Origin: Paenibacillus sp.
GTDB lineage: Bacteria > Bacillota > Bacilli > Paenibacillales > YIM-B00363
Reading direction: 5' to 3'
DNA: 64,000 nt
NCBI RefSeq assembly: GCF_031177825.1
Contig: NZ_JAPSKE010000011.1
Location: forward strand, 108,056 to 172,055
Shown in pieces: positions 51,728 through 62,281 of the stretch. The position numbers were made by a program, and so were the translations under genes. The first letter of the stretch is position 1; every line of letters starts with the position of its first letter. Under the pieces are notes generated by a model, which did no database searches, was not told the DNA's origin, and worked only from the letters and a program-made list of their open reading frames with translations.

Positions 51728-54094
51728 ATGAAGAAGCAACGATTATGGTACAAGCAGCCCGCCGCGGCGTGGGAGGAAGCGTTGCCGCTCGGCAACGGCC
51801 GCCTCGGCGCGATGGCGTTCGGAGGCGTCCGCGAGGAGCGGTACGCGTTGAACGAGGACACGTTATGGTCGGGCTTCCCGCGGGATACGAACAATTACGA
51901 AGCGATGCGGTATTTGAAGACCGCGCGGGAGCTGATCGCGAACGGCGATTACGGCGCGGCGGAGACGCTCGTTCGCGACAAGATGCTCGGCGCCAACGTG
52001 CAGTCGTACGAACCGCTGGGAGACCTGCGCTTGACGCTGCACGCGGCGGACGGCGAACCGGAGGCGTACGTCCGGGAGCTCGAGCTCGACTCGGCCGTCT
52101 CGACGGTCCGATACAAGCTCGGCGGCGTTACGTATGTGCGGGAGGCGTTCGTCAGCGCGCCGGATCAAGCAATGATCGTGCGCCTCTCGACCGAAGAAGG
52201 CGCGCCGTTCGACGTCGACGCGGCGCTGGATTCGCCGCTGAAGCACGCCGTCGCCGCGGCCGGGGACGACTTGCTGCTGCAGGGCCGGGCGCCGACGCAT
52301 ATCGCGGACAACTACCGCGGCGATCACCCGTATTCGATCCAATACGAGGACGATGCCGGGCTGTCATTCGCGATCCGGCTGCGGGCGATCGCGGACGGCG
52401 GCGCTGCCGCTGCGGCCGACGGAACGCTTCGCGTGCGCGGAGCGCGGTCCGTGACGTTCCTGCTGACGGCGGCGACCGACTTCGAGCGGTACGACGTCAT
52501 GCCGAAGCCGGGCGCCGCTCCGCTCGCGGCGACGTGCGCCTCCGCGCTCGACGCGATGCGTTCGATGCCCTACGGCACGCTTCGGGCGCGACACGAGGCG
52601 GAGCACCGCGCGCTGTTCGAGCGGGTGGAGCTGACGCTCGGGAACGGCGAAGCCCGCGAGACGGCGGACGAGACGCCGACGGACGAGCGGCTCGCGCGGT
52701 ACCGGGAAGGCGTTCGGGACGATCGGCTCGAGGAGCTGTATTTTCAGTATGGGCGGTATTTGCTCATCGCGTCGTCGCGTCCGGGCACGCAGCCCGCGAA
52801 TCTGCAGGGCATCTGGAACGACCGGGTGCAGCCGCCATGGTGCTCCGATTACACGACGAACATCAATACGCAGATGAACTATTGGCCCGCGGAGCTGTGC
52901 AACCTGAGCGAGTGCCATGAGCCGCTGTTCGGAATGATCGCCGACCTGAGCCGGACGGGCGCCCGGACGGCGGCGGTCCATTACGGCGCGCGCGGCTGGA
53001 CGACGCATCATAACGTCGACCTGTGGCGAGCGTCGACGCCGACGGGCGGCGACCCGAGTTGGGCGTTCTGGCCGATGGGCGGCGTCTGGCTGTCCCGTCA
53101 CCTCTGGGAGCATTACGCCTTCAACCTGGACGAACGGTTCCTTCGCGAGACGGCCTATCCGCTCATGAAGGGCGCCGCGCGGTTCGCGCTCGATTGGCTC
53201 GTCGAGGGGCCGGACGGCATGCTCGTCACGAGTCCGTCCACGTCGCCGGAGAATCGCTTCCTGCTGCCGAACGGCGAGCCGTGCAGCGTCTCGGCGGCGA
53301 CGACGATGGACCTCGCGCTCATCCGCGACCTGTTTGCGAATTGCCTCGAAGCGTCCCGCGTGTTGACGATCGAGGCTGCGGACGACGCCGCGTTCGCGGA
53401 AGAGCTCCGCGCCGCGCTCCGCCGCCTGCCGCCGTACCGCGTCGACGCGCAGGGGCGCCTGCAGGAATGGCTGGAGCCGTTCCCGGAGAGCGAGCCGGGG
53501 CATCGGCACGTGTCGCATCTGTACGGCTTGTATCCGGGCGAGGACATGACGCCCGACGCGGCGCCGGCGCTCGCCGAGGCGTGCCGCGCCACGCTCGCGA
53601 GCCGGCTCGCGCACGGCGGCGGCCATACCGGCTGGAGCGCGGCCTGGCTCGTTAACTTATACGCGCGGCTGCGCGACGGGGAATCGGCGTACGAATACGT
53701 GTTCACGCTGCTCCGCCGCTCGACGCTGCCGAACTTGTTCGACAACCATCCGCCGTTCCAGATCGACGGCAACTTCGGCGGCGCGGCCGGCATGGCGGAG
53801 ATGCTGCTGCAGAGCCACGGCGGCGCGCTGCGGCTGCTGCCGGCGCTGCCCGCGGCGTGGCCGGCGGGCAGCGTCCGCGGCCTGAAGGCGCGCGGCGGCT
53901 TCGTCGTCGACGTCGTCTGGGCGGACGGCCGCCTCGCCGGCGCGACCGTGCGCTCGAACGCCGGCGCCCGCTTGCGCCTTGCGGACGGCGCGGGCTACGT
54001 CGTCCGCGACGCGTCCGGCGTCGCCGTCGCGCCGGATGCCGACGGCGGCTTCGCCACGGCGCCCGGCGGCGTCTACGCGATCTCGCTCCGTTAA
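51728..54094 (+). CDS. Alpha-L-fucosidase, GH95
   Basis: A 788-residue cytoplasmic enzyme (no signal peptide) of GH95, which hydrolyses alpha-1,2-linked L-fucose; some members act on L-galactose. The N-terminal beta-domain opens with [24 protein letters not shown], the classic GH95 start. The (alpha/alpha)6 barrel holds [26 protein letters not shown] with the catalytic-site Asn, [10 protein letters not shown] with the acid at about Glu508, and the late [15 protein letters not shown] region and [17 protein letters not shown]. In xyloglucan, alpha-1,2-fucose caps galactose, so it would act before the GH42 and GH31 enzymes. The start ATG is preceded by GGAGAGGAAGCGCTCGG. A bidirectional terminator follows. 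Confidence 0.94.
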   Translation: MKKQRLWYKQPAAAWEEALPLGNGRLGAMAFGGVREERYALNEDTLWSGFPRDTNNYEAMRYLKTARELIANGDYGAAETLVRDKMLGANVQSYEPLGDLRLTLHAADGEPEAYVRELELDSAVSTVRYKLGGVTYVREAFVSAPDQAMIVRLSTEEGAPFDVDAALDSPLKHAVAAAGDDLLLQGRAPTHIADNYRGDHPYSIQYEDDAGLSFAIRLRAIADGGAAAAADGTLRVRGARSVTFLLTAATDFERYDVMPKPGAAPLAATCASALDAMRSMPYGTLRARHEAEHRALFERVELTLGNGEARETADETPTDERLARYREGVRDDRLEELYFQYGRYLLIASSRPGTQPANLQGIWNDRVQPPWCSDYTTNINTQMNYWPAELCNLSECHEPLFGMIADLSRTGARTAAVHYGARGWTTHHNVDLWRASTPTGGDPSWAFWPMGGVWLSRHLWEHYAFNLDERFLRETAYPLMKGAARFALDWLVEGPDGMLVTSPSTSPENRFLLPNGEPCSVSAATTMDLALIRDLFANCLEASRVLTIEAADDAAFAEELRAALRRLPPYRVDAQGRLQEWLEPFPESEPGHRHVSHLYGLYPGEDMTPDAAPALAEACRATLASRLAHGGGHTGWSAAWLVNLYARLRDGESAYEYVFTLLRRSTLPNLFDNHPPFQIDGNFGGAAGMAEMLLQSHGGALRLLPALPAAWPAGSVRGLKARGGFVVDVVWADGRLAGATVRSNAGARLRLADGAGYVVRDASGVAVAPDADGGFATAPGGVYAISLR

Positions 54095-54104
54095 CGCAAC
54101 GCGA

Positions 54105-54144
54105 AATCCCCCGTCCTCGGCTCTAGCCGGAACGGGGGATTTTT
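54105..54144. terminator. Bidirectional terminator
   Basis: AATCCCCCGTCC (from 54105) pairs with GGAACGGGGGATT (to about 54141) with one bulge, plus an inner CGGCT/AGCCG stem, followed by TTTT. It serves the GH95 gene and the convergent AI-2E family gene. Confidence 0.85.
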
Positions 54145-54159
54145 GGGATTGCGCGAGGT

Positions 54160-55257
54160 TTATACGTCCGTGCGCTCGTATTCTTCGGGCGGCATTCGGA
54201 TCCACTTTTTCAAATAACCCTGCTCGTACAGCGCCTTCAATAGAATGATCAGGATCGGCGACAGGATGAGGCCCGCCACGCCGAACAGCGACATCGAAAT
54301 CATCATGGCCGACAGTACGGTGAACGCCGAGACGCCGAGCGAGTCGCCGGTAATCTTCGGCTCCATGATTTGCCGGAACGTGAGCACGATGGCCAGCAGC
54401 ACCGATAAGCAGATGCCGAGGAAGAGGTCGCCCGTAATGAAGCAGTAGGCGATCCACGGCAGGAAGACGGCCGACACGCCGAGCAGCGGCAGTACATCGA
54501 ACAGCCCGGCGAGCAGCGCGAGGGAGAACGCGTTGTCGATTCGAAGCGCGAGCAGTCCGATGAAGACGATCGCGAAGGTGAAGCCGATCAGCTTCAGCTG
54601 CGCCTTGATGTACGCCATCAGGCCGAGCAGAACGTTGTCGCGGAGAAAGACGAACGCATTCTTGAACGTCTTCGGCGTCTTCGTCTCGGCGGTCCGCCGC
54701 CAGAACGGGATCTCGATGCTGAGGAAGTAGGCGAGCACGACCGCGATCGAGAAATTAAATAGAAACGTAGAGAACGACGTAATGATGCCGACGAAATAGT
54801 TGAGCACCGTACCCGCGAAGCCGGTCGCCCAATCGCTGAGCCCGGCGAGCGCGCTCTGGATTTGTTCCACGGCGCCGACGGGAAGCGCGTTGTACTGCTC
54901 CTGCGCGTATCGGACGCCTTGCAAAATATGGTCCTGCAACATCGCGGAATTGCGTTCGATCGCCGAGACGAGTCCGATGACCTGCGTCGCGACGATGGCG
55001 CCGAGACCGACAAAGACGAGCAGGATGATCAGCATCAGGACGATGATGGCGATCGCGGCGGCGATCGACTTCTTCATGCCGCGTTTGTGCATGAAGCGAG
55101 CCATCGGCTCCATAAGATAGAAAATAACGAACGCGAGCAGAATCGGCGTGGCGATGCGGTAGACGAAGCTGAACGCATACATGAGCAAGTATACGGTCAG
55201 CGCGATCAACCCGATGTCGAACGCGGTTCTCCAATATTTTCGGTAGAAGCTTTGCAA
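54160..55257 (-). CDS. AI-2E family transporter (PerM-like)
   Basis: A 365-residue membrane protein of the AI-2E exporter family (UPF0118). It has two membrane segments near the N-terminus, a central amphipathic region (about 95-160), and several C-terminal segments, with the conserved GLFDVLPLLGVSAVFLPW motif and the EPKITGDSLGVSAFTVL motif that identify the family. Substrates of Bacillus relatives include autoinducer-like compounds or ions, so the role is uncertain. It starts at TTG behind AAAGGAGCGAATCCGC. It is divergent from the small protein gene starting at 55407. Confidence 0.9.
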   Translation of the reverse strand: MQSFYRKYWRTAFDIGLIALTVYLLMYAFSFVYRIATPILLAFVIFYLMEPMARFMHKRGMKKSIAAAIAIIVLMLIILLVFVGLGAIVATQVIGLVSAIERNSAMLQDHILQGVRYAQEQYNALPVGAVEQIQSALAGLSDWATGFAGTVLNYFVGIITSFSTFLFNFSIAVVLAYFLSIEIPFWRRTAETKTPKTFKNAFVFLRDNVLLGLMAYIKAQLKLIGFTFAIVFIGLLALRIDNAFSLALLAGLFDVLPLLGVSAVFLPWIAYCFITGDLFLGICLSVLLAIVLTFRQIMEPKITGDSLGVSAFTVLSAMMISMSLFGVAGLILSPILIILLKALYEQGYLKKWIRMPPEEYERTDV

Positions 55258-55406
55258 GCGGATTCGCTCCTTTTCCTAAACTTTGCTAGCTATATCATAA
55301 CCGATCTCGCGAAAGTAGACACCTGCCGCGTTTTTTAGTAGGATAAAAGGCAAGAATGGATAACGAGAACGACAATTTCGATAAATTGCATAAGGGGGGT
55401 ACCGCA

Positions 55407-55781
55407 ATGCTGCGATTGGGACAGAAGGTGATTCTCATGGGCGACAAGTTCGAACAAGGCTTGCCGATCGGGGAGCACGGCTTCATTATTGCGTACGACC
55501 GCAACCCCGACAACGCTTTCGACTATGTCGTGCGCGTGCCGACGATGAATAAGCACGTCTTCGTACCGAAGGACGACGTCGAATTGGAAGAGACGCTGCT
55601 GCAGCGCGAAGCGGAACGCGTCGAGAAGGAGTCGCTGATCGACTTCGCCCTGGCGACCCGGAACGAAGCGTTGTTCAAGCGGTTGTTGAACGGGGAAGAG
55701 GAGCCGGCGCAGGAGAAGCCGAAAGAGACGCCGAACGCGTCGGATTTCGTGAAACAAGTGAATTTGCGGGCGTGGATTTAA
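55407..55781 (+). CDS. Small protein of unknown function upstream of gatCAB
   Basis: A 124-residue soluble protein. The first 60 residues look like a small beta-barrel (LRLGQKVILMGDKFEQGLPIGE, GFIIAYDRNPDNAFDYVVRVP), followed by a helical region and an acidic, Pro/Glu-rich tail. I do not recognise the domain. The ATG at 55407 sits six bases after AAGGGGGG; an earlier ATG at 55356 lacks a site. It has its own terminator before the gatC promoter. Similar small proteins are annotated as ATPase in some Paenibacillaceae genomes, but no Walker motif is present here, so that label should not be trusted. Confidence 0.7.
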   Translation: MLRLGQKVILMGDKFEQGLPIGEHGFIIAYDRNPDNAFDYVVRVPTMNKHVFVPKDDVELEETLLQREAERVEKESLIDFALATRNEALFKRLLNGEEEPAQEKPKETPNASDFVKQVNLRAWI

Positions 55782-55804
55782 GAGGAAGCTCGCCTAATAT
55801 GGAG

Positions 55805-55840
55805 AAAGCCTGACCGCGGGATCGTCGTTCAGGCTTTTTT
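55805..55840 (+). terminator. Intrinsic terminator
   Basis: AAAGCCTGA (55805-55813) pairs with TCAGGCTTT (55828-55836), with a partly paired 14-base loop and a T run to 55841. Confidence 0.85.
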
Positions 55841-55869
55841 TGCATGGCGCGAATTTTATAATATATAAT
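55840..55869 (+). promoter_or_regulatory. Promoter of gatCAB
   Basis: TTGCAT (55840-55845) and a perfect TATAAT (55864-55869) are 18 bases apart. The -35 element begins inside the T run of the preceding terminator. No T-box leader is seen. Confidence 0.6.
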
Positions 55870-55907
55870 GAGAGAACTTGTATTTAGATATCGGAGGTGC
55901 CCCGAAA

Positions 55908-56195
55908 GTGAGCGTAACGTTGAAAGATGTAGAGCATGTCGCGAAGCTGGCCCGCTTGGCCTTGACCGACGCGGAGAAGGAACGGTTCACGGAGCAGCTG
56001 AACGCGATCTTGAAATATGCGGAGAAGCTGAAGGAGCTGGACACGGAAGGCGTCGAGCCGACCACGCACGTGCTTCCGGTGAAGAACGTCCTGCGAGAAG
56101 ACGAAGCGAGACCGTCGTGGCCGGTCGAAGAGACGCTGGCGGGCGCGCCGGACGAAGAAGACGGGCAATACCGGGTGCCGGCCGTACTCGAATAA
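55908..56195 (+). CDS. gatC: Asp/Glu-tRNA amidotransferase subunit GatC
   Basis: A 95-residue subunit that holds GatA and GatB together in the enzyme that converts misacylated Glu-tRNA(Gln) and Asp-tRNA(Asn) to Gln- and Asn-tRNA. The sequence [21 protein letters not shown] at the start and the region [14 protein letters not shown] are the standard GatC landmarks. The GTG at 55908, eight bases after GGAGGTG, gives the normal family start; an upstream ATG at 55878 would add ten unrelated residues. It is the first gene of gatCAB, 76 bases before gatA. Confidence 0.95.
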   Translation: MSVTLKDVEHVAKLARLALTDAEKERFTEQLNAILKYAEKLKELDTEGVEPTTHVLPVKNVLREDEARPSWPVEETLAGAPDEEDGQYRVPAVLE

Positions 56196-56271
56196 CGACT
56201 TCGACCATGCATGAAGCTTGCGATACCCATGGAAGCATGCGTTACATATATGAAGGAAAGGGTTGTTCCCG

Positions 56272-57732
<1,461 letters not shown>

Positions 57733-57758
57733 GCGAAGCTGAGGAAGGAGGAACCCCC

Positions 57759-59207
57759 ATGACGCAAGCCACCGAACGAAAATACGAAACGGTCGTCGGA
57801 CTCGAAGTGCACGTAGAGCTGCACACGAACTCAAAGATTTTCTGCGGCTGCTCGACCGCTTTCGGCGCGCCGCCGAACTCGCATACGTGCCCGATCTGCC
57901 TCGGACATCCCGGCGTCCTGCCGGTGCTGAACAAGCGGGCCGTCGAATACGCCATTAAGGCGGCGATGGCGCTGAACTGCGAGATCGCGACGGAGAGCAA
58001 GTTCGACCGGAAAAACTATTTCTATCCCGACTCCCCGAAGGCGTATCAGATTTCTCAATACGACCAGCCGATCGGCAAGAACGGGTGGATCGACATCGAA
58101 GTGAACGGACAGACGAAGCGCATCGGCGTGACGCGGCTGCATCTCGAAGAAGACGCGGGCAAGCTGACGCATCTTCCGGCCGGCGTCGGCTCGCTCGTCG
58201 ACTTCAACCGCGTAGGCACGCCGCTCGTCGAGATCGTCTCGGAGCCGGACATTCGCAGTCCGGAGGAAGCGAGAGCGTATCTCGAAAAATTGAAGGCGAT
58301 CATGCAATATTGCGAGGTCTCGGACGTAAAGATGGAAGAGGGGTCGCTCCGATGCGACGCCAACATCTCGATCCGTCCGTGGGGACAGAAGGAATTCGGC
58401 ACCCGCGCCGAGCTGAAGAACATGAACTCGTTCCGCGGCGTGCAGCGCGGATTGGAATACGAAGAGCTGCGCCAAGCCGACATTCTCGACGGCGGCGGTC
58501 AGGTCGTGCAGGAGACGCGCCGATGGGACGAAGGACAAGGCAAGACGTTCTCGATGCGCGGCAAGGAAGAAGCGCACGACTATCGCTACTTCCCGGACCC
58601 GGATCTCGTGAAGCTGTATATCGACGACGCGTGGAAGTCGAGCATCCGGGCGACGATTCCGGAGCTGCCGGATGCGAAGAAGGCGCGTTACGCCGCCGAA
58701 TACGGCTTGTCGACGTACGACGCGGACGTCATTACGGCGTCGCTGCCGCTCGCGCGCTTCTTCGAGGAAAGCCTTCAATTCACGAAGGACGCGAAAGCCG
58801 CGGCGAACTGGATCATGGGCGACCTGCTCGGGTACTTGAACGCGAACAATCTCGAGCTGAAGGACGTGAAGATCACCGGCCGCGGGCTCGGCGAGATGAT
58901 CGGTCTCATCGAAAACGGTACGATCTCCACGAAAATCGCCAAGTCGGTGTTCAAGGACATGATCGAGACGGGCAAGTCGCCGCAGACGATCGTGCAGGAG
59001 CAAGGCCTCGTGCAAATCAGCGACGAAGGCGAGATTAAGCAGGTCGTCGATCGCATCGTCGACGCCAACCCGCAATCCGTCGCGGATTACAAAGCGGGGA
59101 AAGAGAAGGCAATCGGCTTCCTCGTCGGCCAAATCATGAAGGAAACGAAAGGCAAGGCGAATCCGGGCTTGGTCAACAAGCTGATTTTGGAGAGGTTGAA
59201 CGGATAA
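57759..59207 (+). CDS. gatB: Asp/Glu-tRNA amidotransferase subunit GatB
   Basis: A 482-residue subunit that binds the misacylated tRNA, phosphorylates the acyl group with ATP and amidates it. The cradle domain starts with [44 protein letters not shown] supplies the zinc-binding cysteines. The [18 protein letters not shown] segment is the catalytic region. The last about 150 residues form the helical and YqeY-like tail domain that grips the tRNA elbow. It follows gatA by 26 bases behind GAGGAAGGAGGAACCCCC. The length and all domains are normal. Confidence 0.96.
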   Translation: MTQATERKYETVVGLEVHVELHTNSKIFCGCSTAFGAPPNSHTCPICLGHPGVLPVLNKRAVEYAIKAAMALNCEIATESKFDRKNYFYPDSPKAYQISQYDQPIGKNGWIDIEVNGQTKRIGVTRLHLEEDAGKLTHLPAGVGSLVDFNRVGTPLVEIVSEPDIRSPEEARAYLEKLKAIMQYCEVSDVKMEEGSLRCDANISIRPWGQKEFGTRAELKNMNSFRGVQRGLEYEELRQADILDGGGQVVQETRRWDEGQGKTFSMRGKEEAHDYRYFPDPDLVKLYIDDAWKSSIRATIPELPDAKKARYAAEYGLSTYDADVITASLPLARFFEESLQFTKDAKAAANWIMGDLLGYLNANNLELKDVKITGRGLGEMIGLIENGTISTKIAKSVFKDMIETGKSPQTIVQEQGLVQISDEGEIKQVVDRIVDANPQSVADYKAGKEKAIGFLVGQIMKETKGKANPGLVNKLILERLNG

Positions 59208-59272
59208 CGTACGCGATTCGTCTTGGAAACCGATCGGACCGGCGCTAGACTGCCGAGCGCCGCTCGGTTTCT

Positions 59273-59785
59273 GTGCGGTTCGCGCGAGCGACGGAGGGGG
59301 CGACCGAGATCGATACACCGAAGAAGAAGAAGTGGGTCGCCGGCCTGTTATCGGCGCTGTTCCCCGGCATCGGGCATCTGTATGCGGGGGCGATGCAGCG
59401 AGGGTTGTTTTTTATGTTGATCCTCGTCGGCAACATTTTCGGCGTCGTCCTCGTCTCTATTGAAGGGATCGTGCCGCTCATCGTGCTGCTCGGCATTTTG
59501 ATTCCGGTCGTCTACTTCTATACGCTCTTCGATGCGCTGCAGACGACGGATCGAATGAACCGCTTCGACGGCGATGCCTCGGGCGCGGCGTCGCCGCAGC
59601 GCGGACGCTCGTCGCTCGCGCAATACGCCTTCATCGGAGGCGGACTGCTGTTCGCGGCGTACTGGGCGACGACCGGCGGCGAAGGGCTCGATTCCATCGC
59701 GGGAGACAACGGCCCGTTGATCGTCGCCGGTGCGCTTATTTTGATCGGCGTCTTCGTGTTTTTGTCGGGCGCCGGGAAAAAGTGA
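59273..59785 (+). CDS. Small multi-pass membrane protein, TM2-like
   Basis: A protein of 158-170 residues with a basic start (DTPKKKKWVAGLLSALFPGIG), the GIGHLYAG motif typical of TM2-like and related small membrane proteins, and three or four hydrophobic segments. The function is unknown. The start is unclear: the only canonical codon is the GTG at 59273, which has no ribosome binding site, while an excellent GGAGGGGG lies at 59293-59300, eight bases before an in-frame ATC at 59309 that would give (M)DTPKKKKW. It follows gatB by 65 bases and is probably read through from it; the perR promoter begins 25 bases after its stop. Confidence 0.75.
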   Translation: MRFARATEGATEIDTPKKKKWVAGLLSALFPGIGHLYAGAMQRGLFFMLILVGNIFGVVLVSIEGIVPLIVLLGILIPVVYFYTLFDALQTTDRMNRFDGDASGAASPQRGRSSLAQYAFIGGGLLFAAYWATTGGEGLDSIAGDNGPLIVAGALILIGVFVFLSGAGKK

Positions 59786-59810
59786 AAGGCGCCGGGGGCG
59801 GGCGCATTCG

Positions 59811-59840
59811 TTGACAAACGGCGAGAAAGCGACGTACAAT
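59811..59840 (+). promoter_or_regulatory. Promoter of perR
   Basis: TTGACA (59811-59816) and TACAAT (59835-59840) are 18 bases apart, close to the sigma-A consensus. A Per-box-like sequence lies just downstream at 59854-59868. Confidence 0.7.
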
Positions 59841-59853
59841 AAACTAAGACTTT

Positions 59854-59868
59854 TTAGAATGACTATAA
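59854..59868. promoter_or_regulatory. Per box (PerR operator)
   Basis: TTAGAATGACTATAA matches the Per box TTATAATNATTATAA at 12 of the 14 defined positions, with one change in each half. It lies about 15-30 bases after the -10 of the perR promoter, a position suited to repression of perR by its own product. Confidence 0.7.
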
Positions 59869-59895
59869 ACAGGAATGAGGATGGGGGGAGCGTTT

Positions 59896-60330
59896 ATGGC
59901 GATGGAGCTAGATATGGCGTTGGATAAACTGAAATCGACCGGGGTACGCATGACGCCTCAGCGGTATGCCATCTTATCCTTCCTGCTGCAATCGATGACC
60001 CATCCGACCGCGGACGAAATTTATCGGGCGCTTGCAGACCGTTTTCCCAGCATGAGCGTAGCGACCGTATATAATAATTTGAAGGTGTTTATCGAAGCGG
60101 GGCTCGTGCGGGAGCTGACGTACGGCGACGATTCCAGCCGGTTCGACGCGGATATGTCGGAGCATTACCATGCGATCTGCGAGCACTGCGGCACGATCGC
60201 CGATTTCGAGTTTCCGCCGTTGACGGAGATCGAGGTCGCCGCCGCGACGCATACGGGATTCCAAGTGCACGGCCACCGCATGGAAGTGTACGGGATTTGC
60301 AGCGCGTGCGCTAAGCGCGTATCGCACTGA
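59896..60330 (+). CDS. perR: Peroxide-responsive repressor PerR
   Basis: A 144-residue Fur family metalloregulator. All PerR metal residues are present, shifted by one from Bacillus subtilis: regulatory site His36, Asp84, His90, His92 and Asp103, and structural zinc site Cys95, Cys98, Cys135 and Cys138. Asp103 in place of the Fur glutamate marks it as PerR. The DNA-binding helix reads PSMSVATVYNNLKVF. With iron bound it represses oxidative stress genes; peroxide oxidises a histidine ligand and releases the DNA. The ATG at 59896, after a run of six G, gives MAMELDMALDKLKS; upstream ATG codons are poorly spaced. A terminator follows. Confidence 0.95.
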   Translation: MAMELDMALDKLKSTGVRMTPQRYAILSFLLQSMTHPTADEIYRALADRFPSMSVATVYNNLKVFIEAGLVRELTYGDDSSRFDADMSEHYHAICEHCGTIADFEFPPLTEIEVAAATHTGFQVHGHRMEVYGICSACAKRVSH

Positions 60331-60363
60331 GATTGGAAGAACAGTTACATGATCGATTTCGCG

Positions 60364-60399
60364 CGTGCCGTATTCCCGGGTAGGGTTCGGCACGTTTTT
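60364..60399 (+). terminator. Intrinsic terminator of perR
   Basis: CGTGCCG (60364-60370) pairs perfectly with CGGCACG (60388-60394), followed by five T, A and five more T. Confidence 0.85.
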
Positions 60400-60447
60400 A
60401 TTTTTCGAGTACGATAAAATTTCTATTCCTTCCGGAGGTGAGACATC

Positions 60448-62205
60448 GTGCATACAGCGACCGTACCGCCGCCGAGACGCAAGCGCCGCGGCCGAGGTTG
60501 GTCCTTCCTTTTCTTTCTTATGATGACGATCGCGCTGCTCGGCGTCGCTTTGGTTTGGTTCTTTCGCAATTACGGTCCCGTCGATACGCGAATCATCCCC
60601 GATTACGGCTCGGACAAGCCGGTGTTTTATCAAGGCGCCGCGATGGACGGAAGCGCGGTCGGCACGGGGGAAGGCTTGAAGCTTCCCTTGTCGCTGCTGC
60701 AGGAGGTCGTCGATCCGAACATTCGTTACGAGGACGCGACCAAGTCCGTCATTATCGCGACGGAGCATCGCGTACTGCGGATGGTGAGCGACCAGCTGAC
60801 CGCGTGGTCGAACGATAAGCCGTTCGAGTTGCGCTTCCCGGTCGAGCACGGGGATGACGGCGTCGTCTACGTCCCTATCGATCCGATCCTGACGATCTAC
60901 GGCCTGGTCGTCTCCGAAGCCGCGAATACGGGGATCGTGACGCTCGCTCGCGCCGGCGATACGTTGGCCCGCATCGAAGCGCCGGCGGCCGCCGGCGGCG
61001 AAGAGCGGCGGCGGGACGTCGCCGTCCGGTCCGAGCCGACGGTGCGCGCCCCGATCGTCGACGACTTGGCGCCCGGCGAACGGGCGGTCGTCTGGGGCGA
61101 AGCGGAGGGATGGTATAAGGTGCAGACGGACCAAGGCTTCGTCGGATTCGCGGACGAACGATCCGTTCGTTGGGCCGGCGCGGAGGTCGTATCCGGTCCA
61201 GACGCTCCCCAAGCGGCCCCATATGTTCCCGATCGCCCGATGGGGAAGAAGATCGTGCTCGCTTGGGAGCAAGTGTACGAACGAAATCCGGACGCGACGA
61301 AGTTCGGACCGATGCCGGGGCTGAACGTCGTCTCGCCGACGTGGTTCCACGTCATCGACGGCGAAGGCGCCCTCGAGAATCGAGCCGACGCCGCCTACGT
61401 CCGTTGGGCGCATGACCGCGGCTATCAGGTGTGGGCGCTCTTCAGCAACAACTTCGACCCGGATATGACGGCAGAGGCGTTGTCCACGTACGATCGGCGA
61501 ATGTCGATGGCGAGGCAGCTCGTCAGCTGGGCGCAGCTGTACAAGCTGGACGGGGTGAACGTCGATTTCGAAAATGTGCACGTGAAGGACGGTCCGAACC
61601 TTACGCAGTTTATGCGCGAGTTAACGCCTCTGCTGCACGAGGCGGGGTTGACCGTATCGATCGACGTGACGTTCGCCGGAGGCAGCGATACGTGGTCGAA
61701 GTTCCTCGACCGGAAGGCGCTAGGGGGCATCGTCGATTATATGATGGTGATGGCATACGACGAGCATTGGGCGTCGAGTCCCGTCGCCGGCTCCGTCGCT
61801 TCGCTGCCATGGGTGGAGAACGGGATGCGCGTCATTATCGAAGAACACGGCGTTCCCGCGGAGAAGCTGCTGCTCGGAGTACCGTTTTACACGAGAATCT
61901 GGACCGAAGAGACCGTGGACGGGAAGAAGAAGGTGTCTTCGAAAGCGGTGGGCATGAAGGCCGTAGCGGATTTGATCAATGAGAAGGGTTTACAGCCAGA
62001 ATTGGACGAGAAAACCGGACAACGATACGTTCAGTATGAAGAGGACGGCGCCGTGAAGAAGATTTGGATCGAAGACGAAATCTCGATGAAGGCGCGAGCC
62101 GAGCTCGCAAGGGAGCTTGGGCTCGCCGGCGTCGCGGCGTGGAGCCGCAACTTCGCGAACGATACGATCTGGAGCACGATAGACGAAACATTGCATCATA
62201 AATAA
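60448..62205 (+). CDS. GH18 family protein with SH3b domain, membrane-anchored
   Basis: A 585-residue protein. A basic start and one membrane segment (about residues 18-40) anchor it with the rest outside the cytoplasm. Residues about 55-160 resemble a copper-amine-oxidase-like N domain, about 185-235 an SH3b domain (VAVRSEPTVRAPIVDDLAPGE), and 250-585 a GH18 barrel. The GH18 catalytic motif DGVNVDFEN is intact, with Asp368, Asp373 and the acid Glu375. Such proteins cut peptidoglycan or chitin-like glycans, and relatives act in spore cortex or wall turnover. It starts at GTG behind GGAGGTGAGACATC. It sits between perR and ygzB, which are neighbours in Bacillus. Confidence 0.88.
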   Translation: MHTATVPPPRRKRRGRGWSFLFFLMMTIALLGVALVWFFRNYGPVDTRIIPDYGSDKPVFYQGAAMDGSAVGTGEGLKLPLSLLQEVVDPNIRYEDATKSVIIATEHRVLRMVSDQLTAWSNDKPFELRFPVEHGDDGVVYVPIDPILTIYGLVVSEAANTGIVTLARAGDTLARIEAPAAAGGEERRRDVAVRSEPTVRAPIVDDLAPGERAVVWGEAEGWYKVQTDQGFVGFADERSVRWAGAEVVSGPDAPQAAPYVPDRPMGKKIVLAWEQVYERNPDATKFGPMPGLNVVSPTWFHVIDGEGALENRADAAYVRWAHDRGYQVWALFSNNFDPDMTAEALSTYDRRMSMARQLVSWAQLYKLDGVNVDFENVHVKDGPNLTQFMRELTPLLHEAGLTVSIDVTFAGGSDTWSKFLDRKALGGIVDYMMVMAYDEHWASSPVAGSVASLPWVENGMRVIIEEHGVPAEKLLLGVPFYTRIWTEETVDGKKKVSSKAVGMKAVADLINEKGLQPELDEKTGQRYVQYEEDGAVKKIWIEDEISMKARAELARELGLAGVAAWSRNFANDTIWSTIDETLHHK

Positions 62206-62225
62206 CTTCGTTCCACGGAAAATAA

Positions 62226-62272
62226 AAAAAGATGAGCGGAGCCCCGAAGTTCGAGGTTCTTCTCATCTTTTT
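62226..62272. terminator. Bidirectional terminator
   Basis: AAAAAGATGAG (62226-62236) pairs perfectly with CTCATCTTTTT (62262-62272), with an inner partly paired loop. It lies between the GH18 gene and the convergent ygzB gene. Confidence 0.85.
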
Positions 62273-62281
62273 CCTTATTCA

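Noticed and set aside
55840..55907. T-box leader before gatCAB
   Set aside because: The leader is only about 35 bases long after a good promoter, with no specifier stem or T-box sequence.
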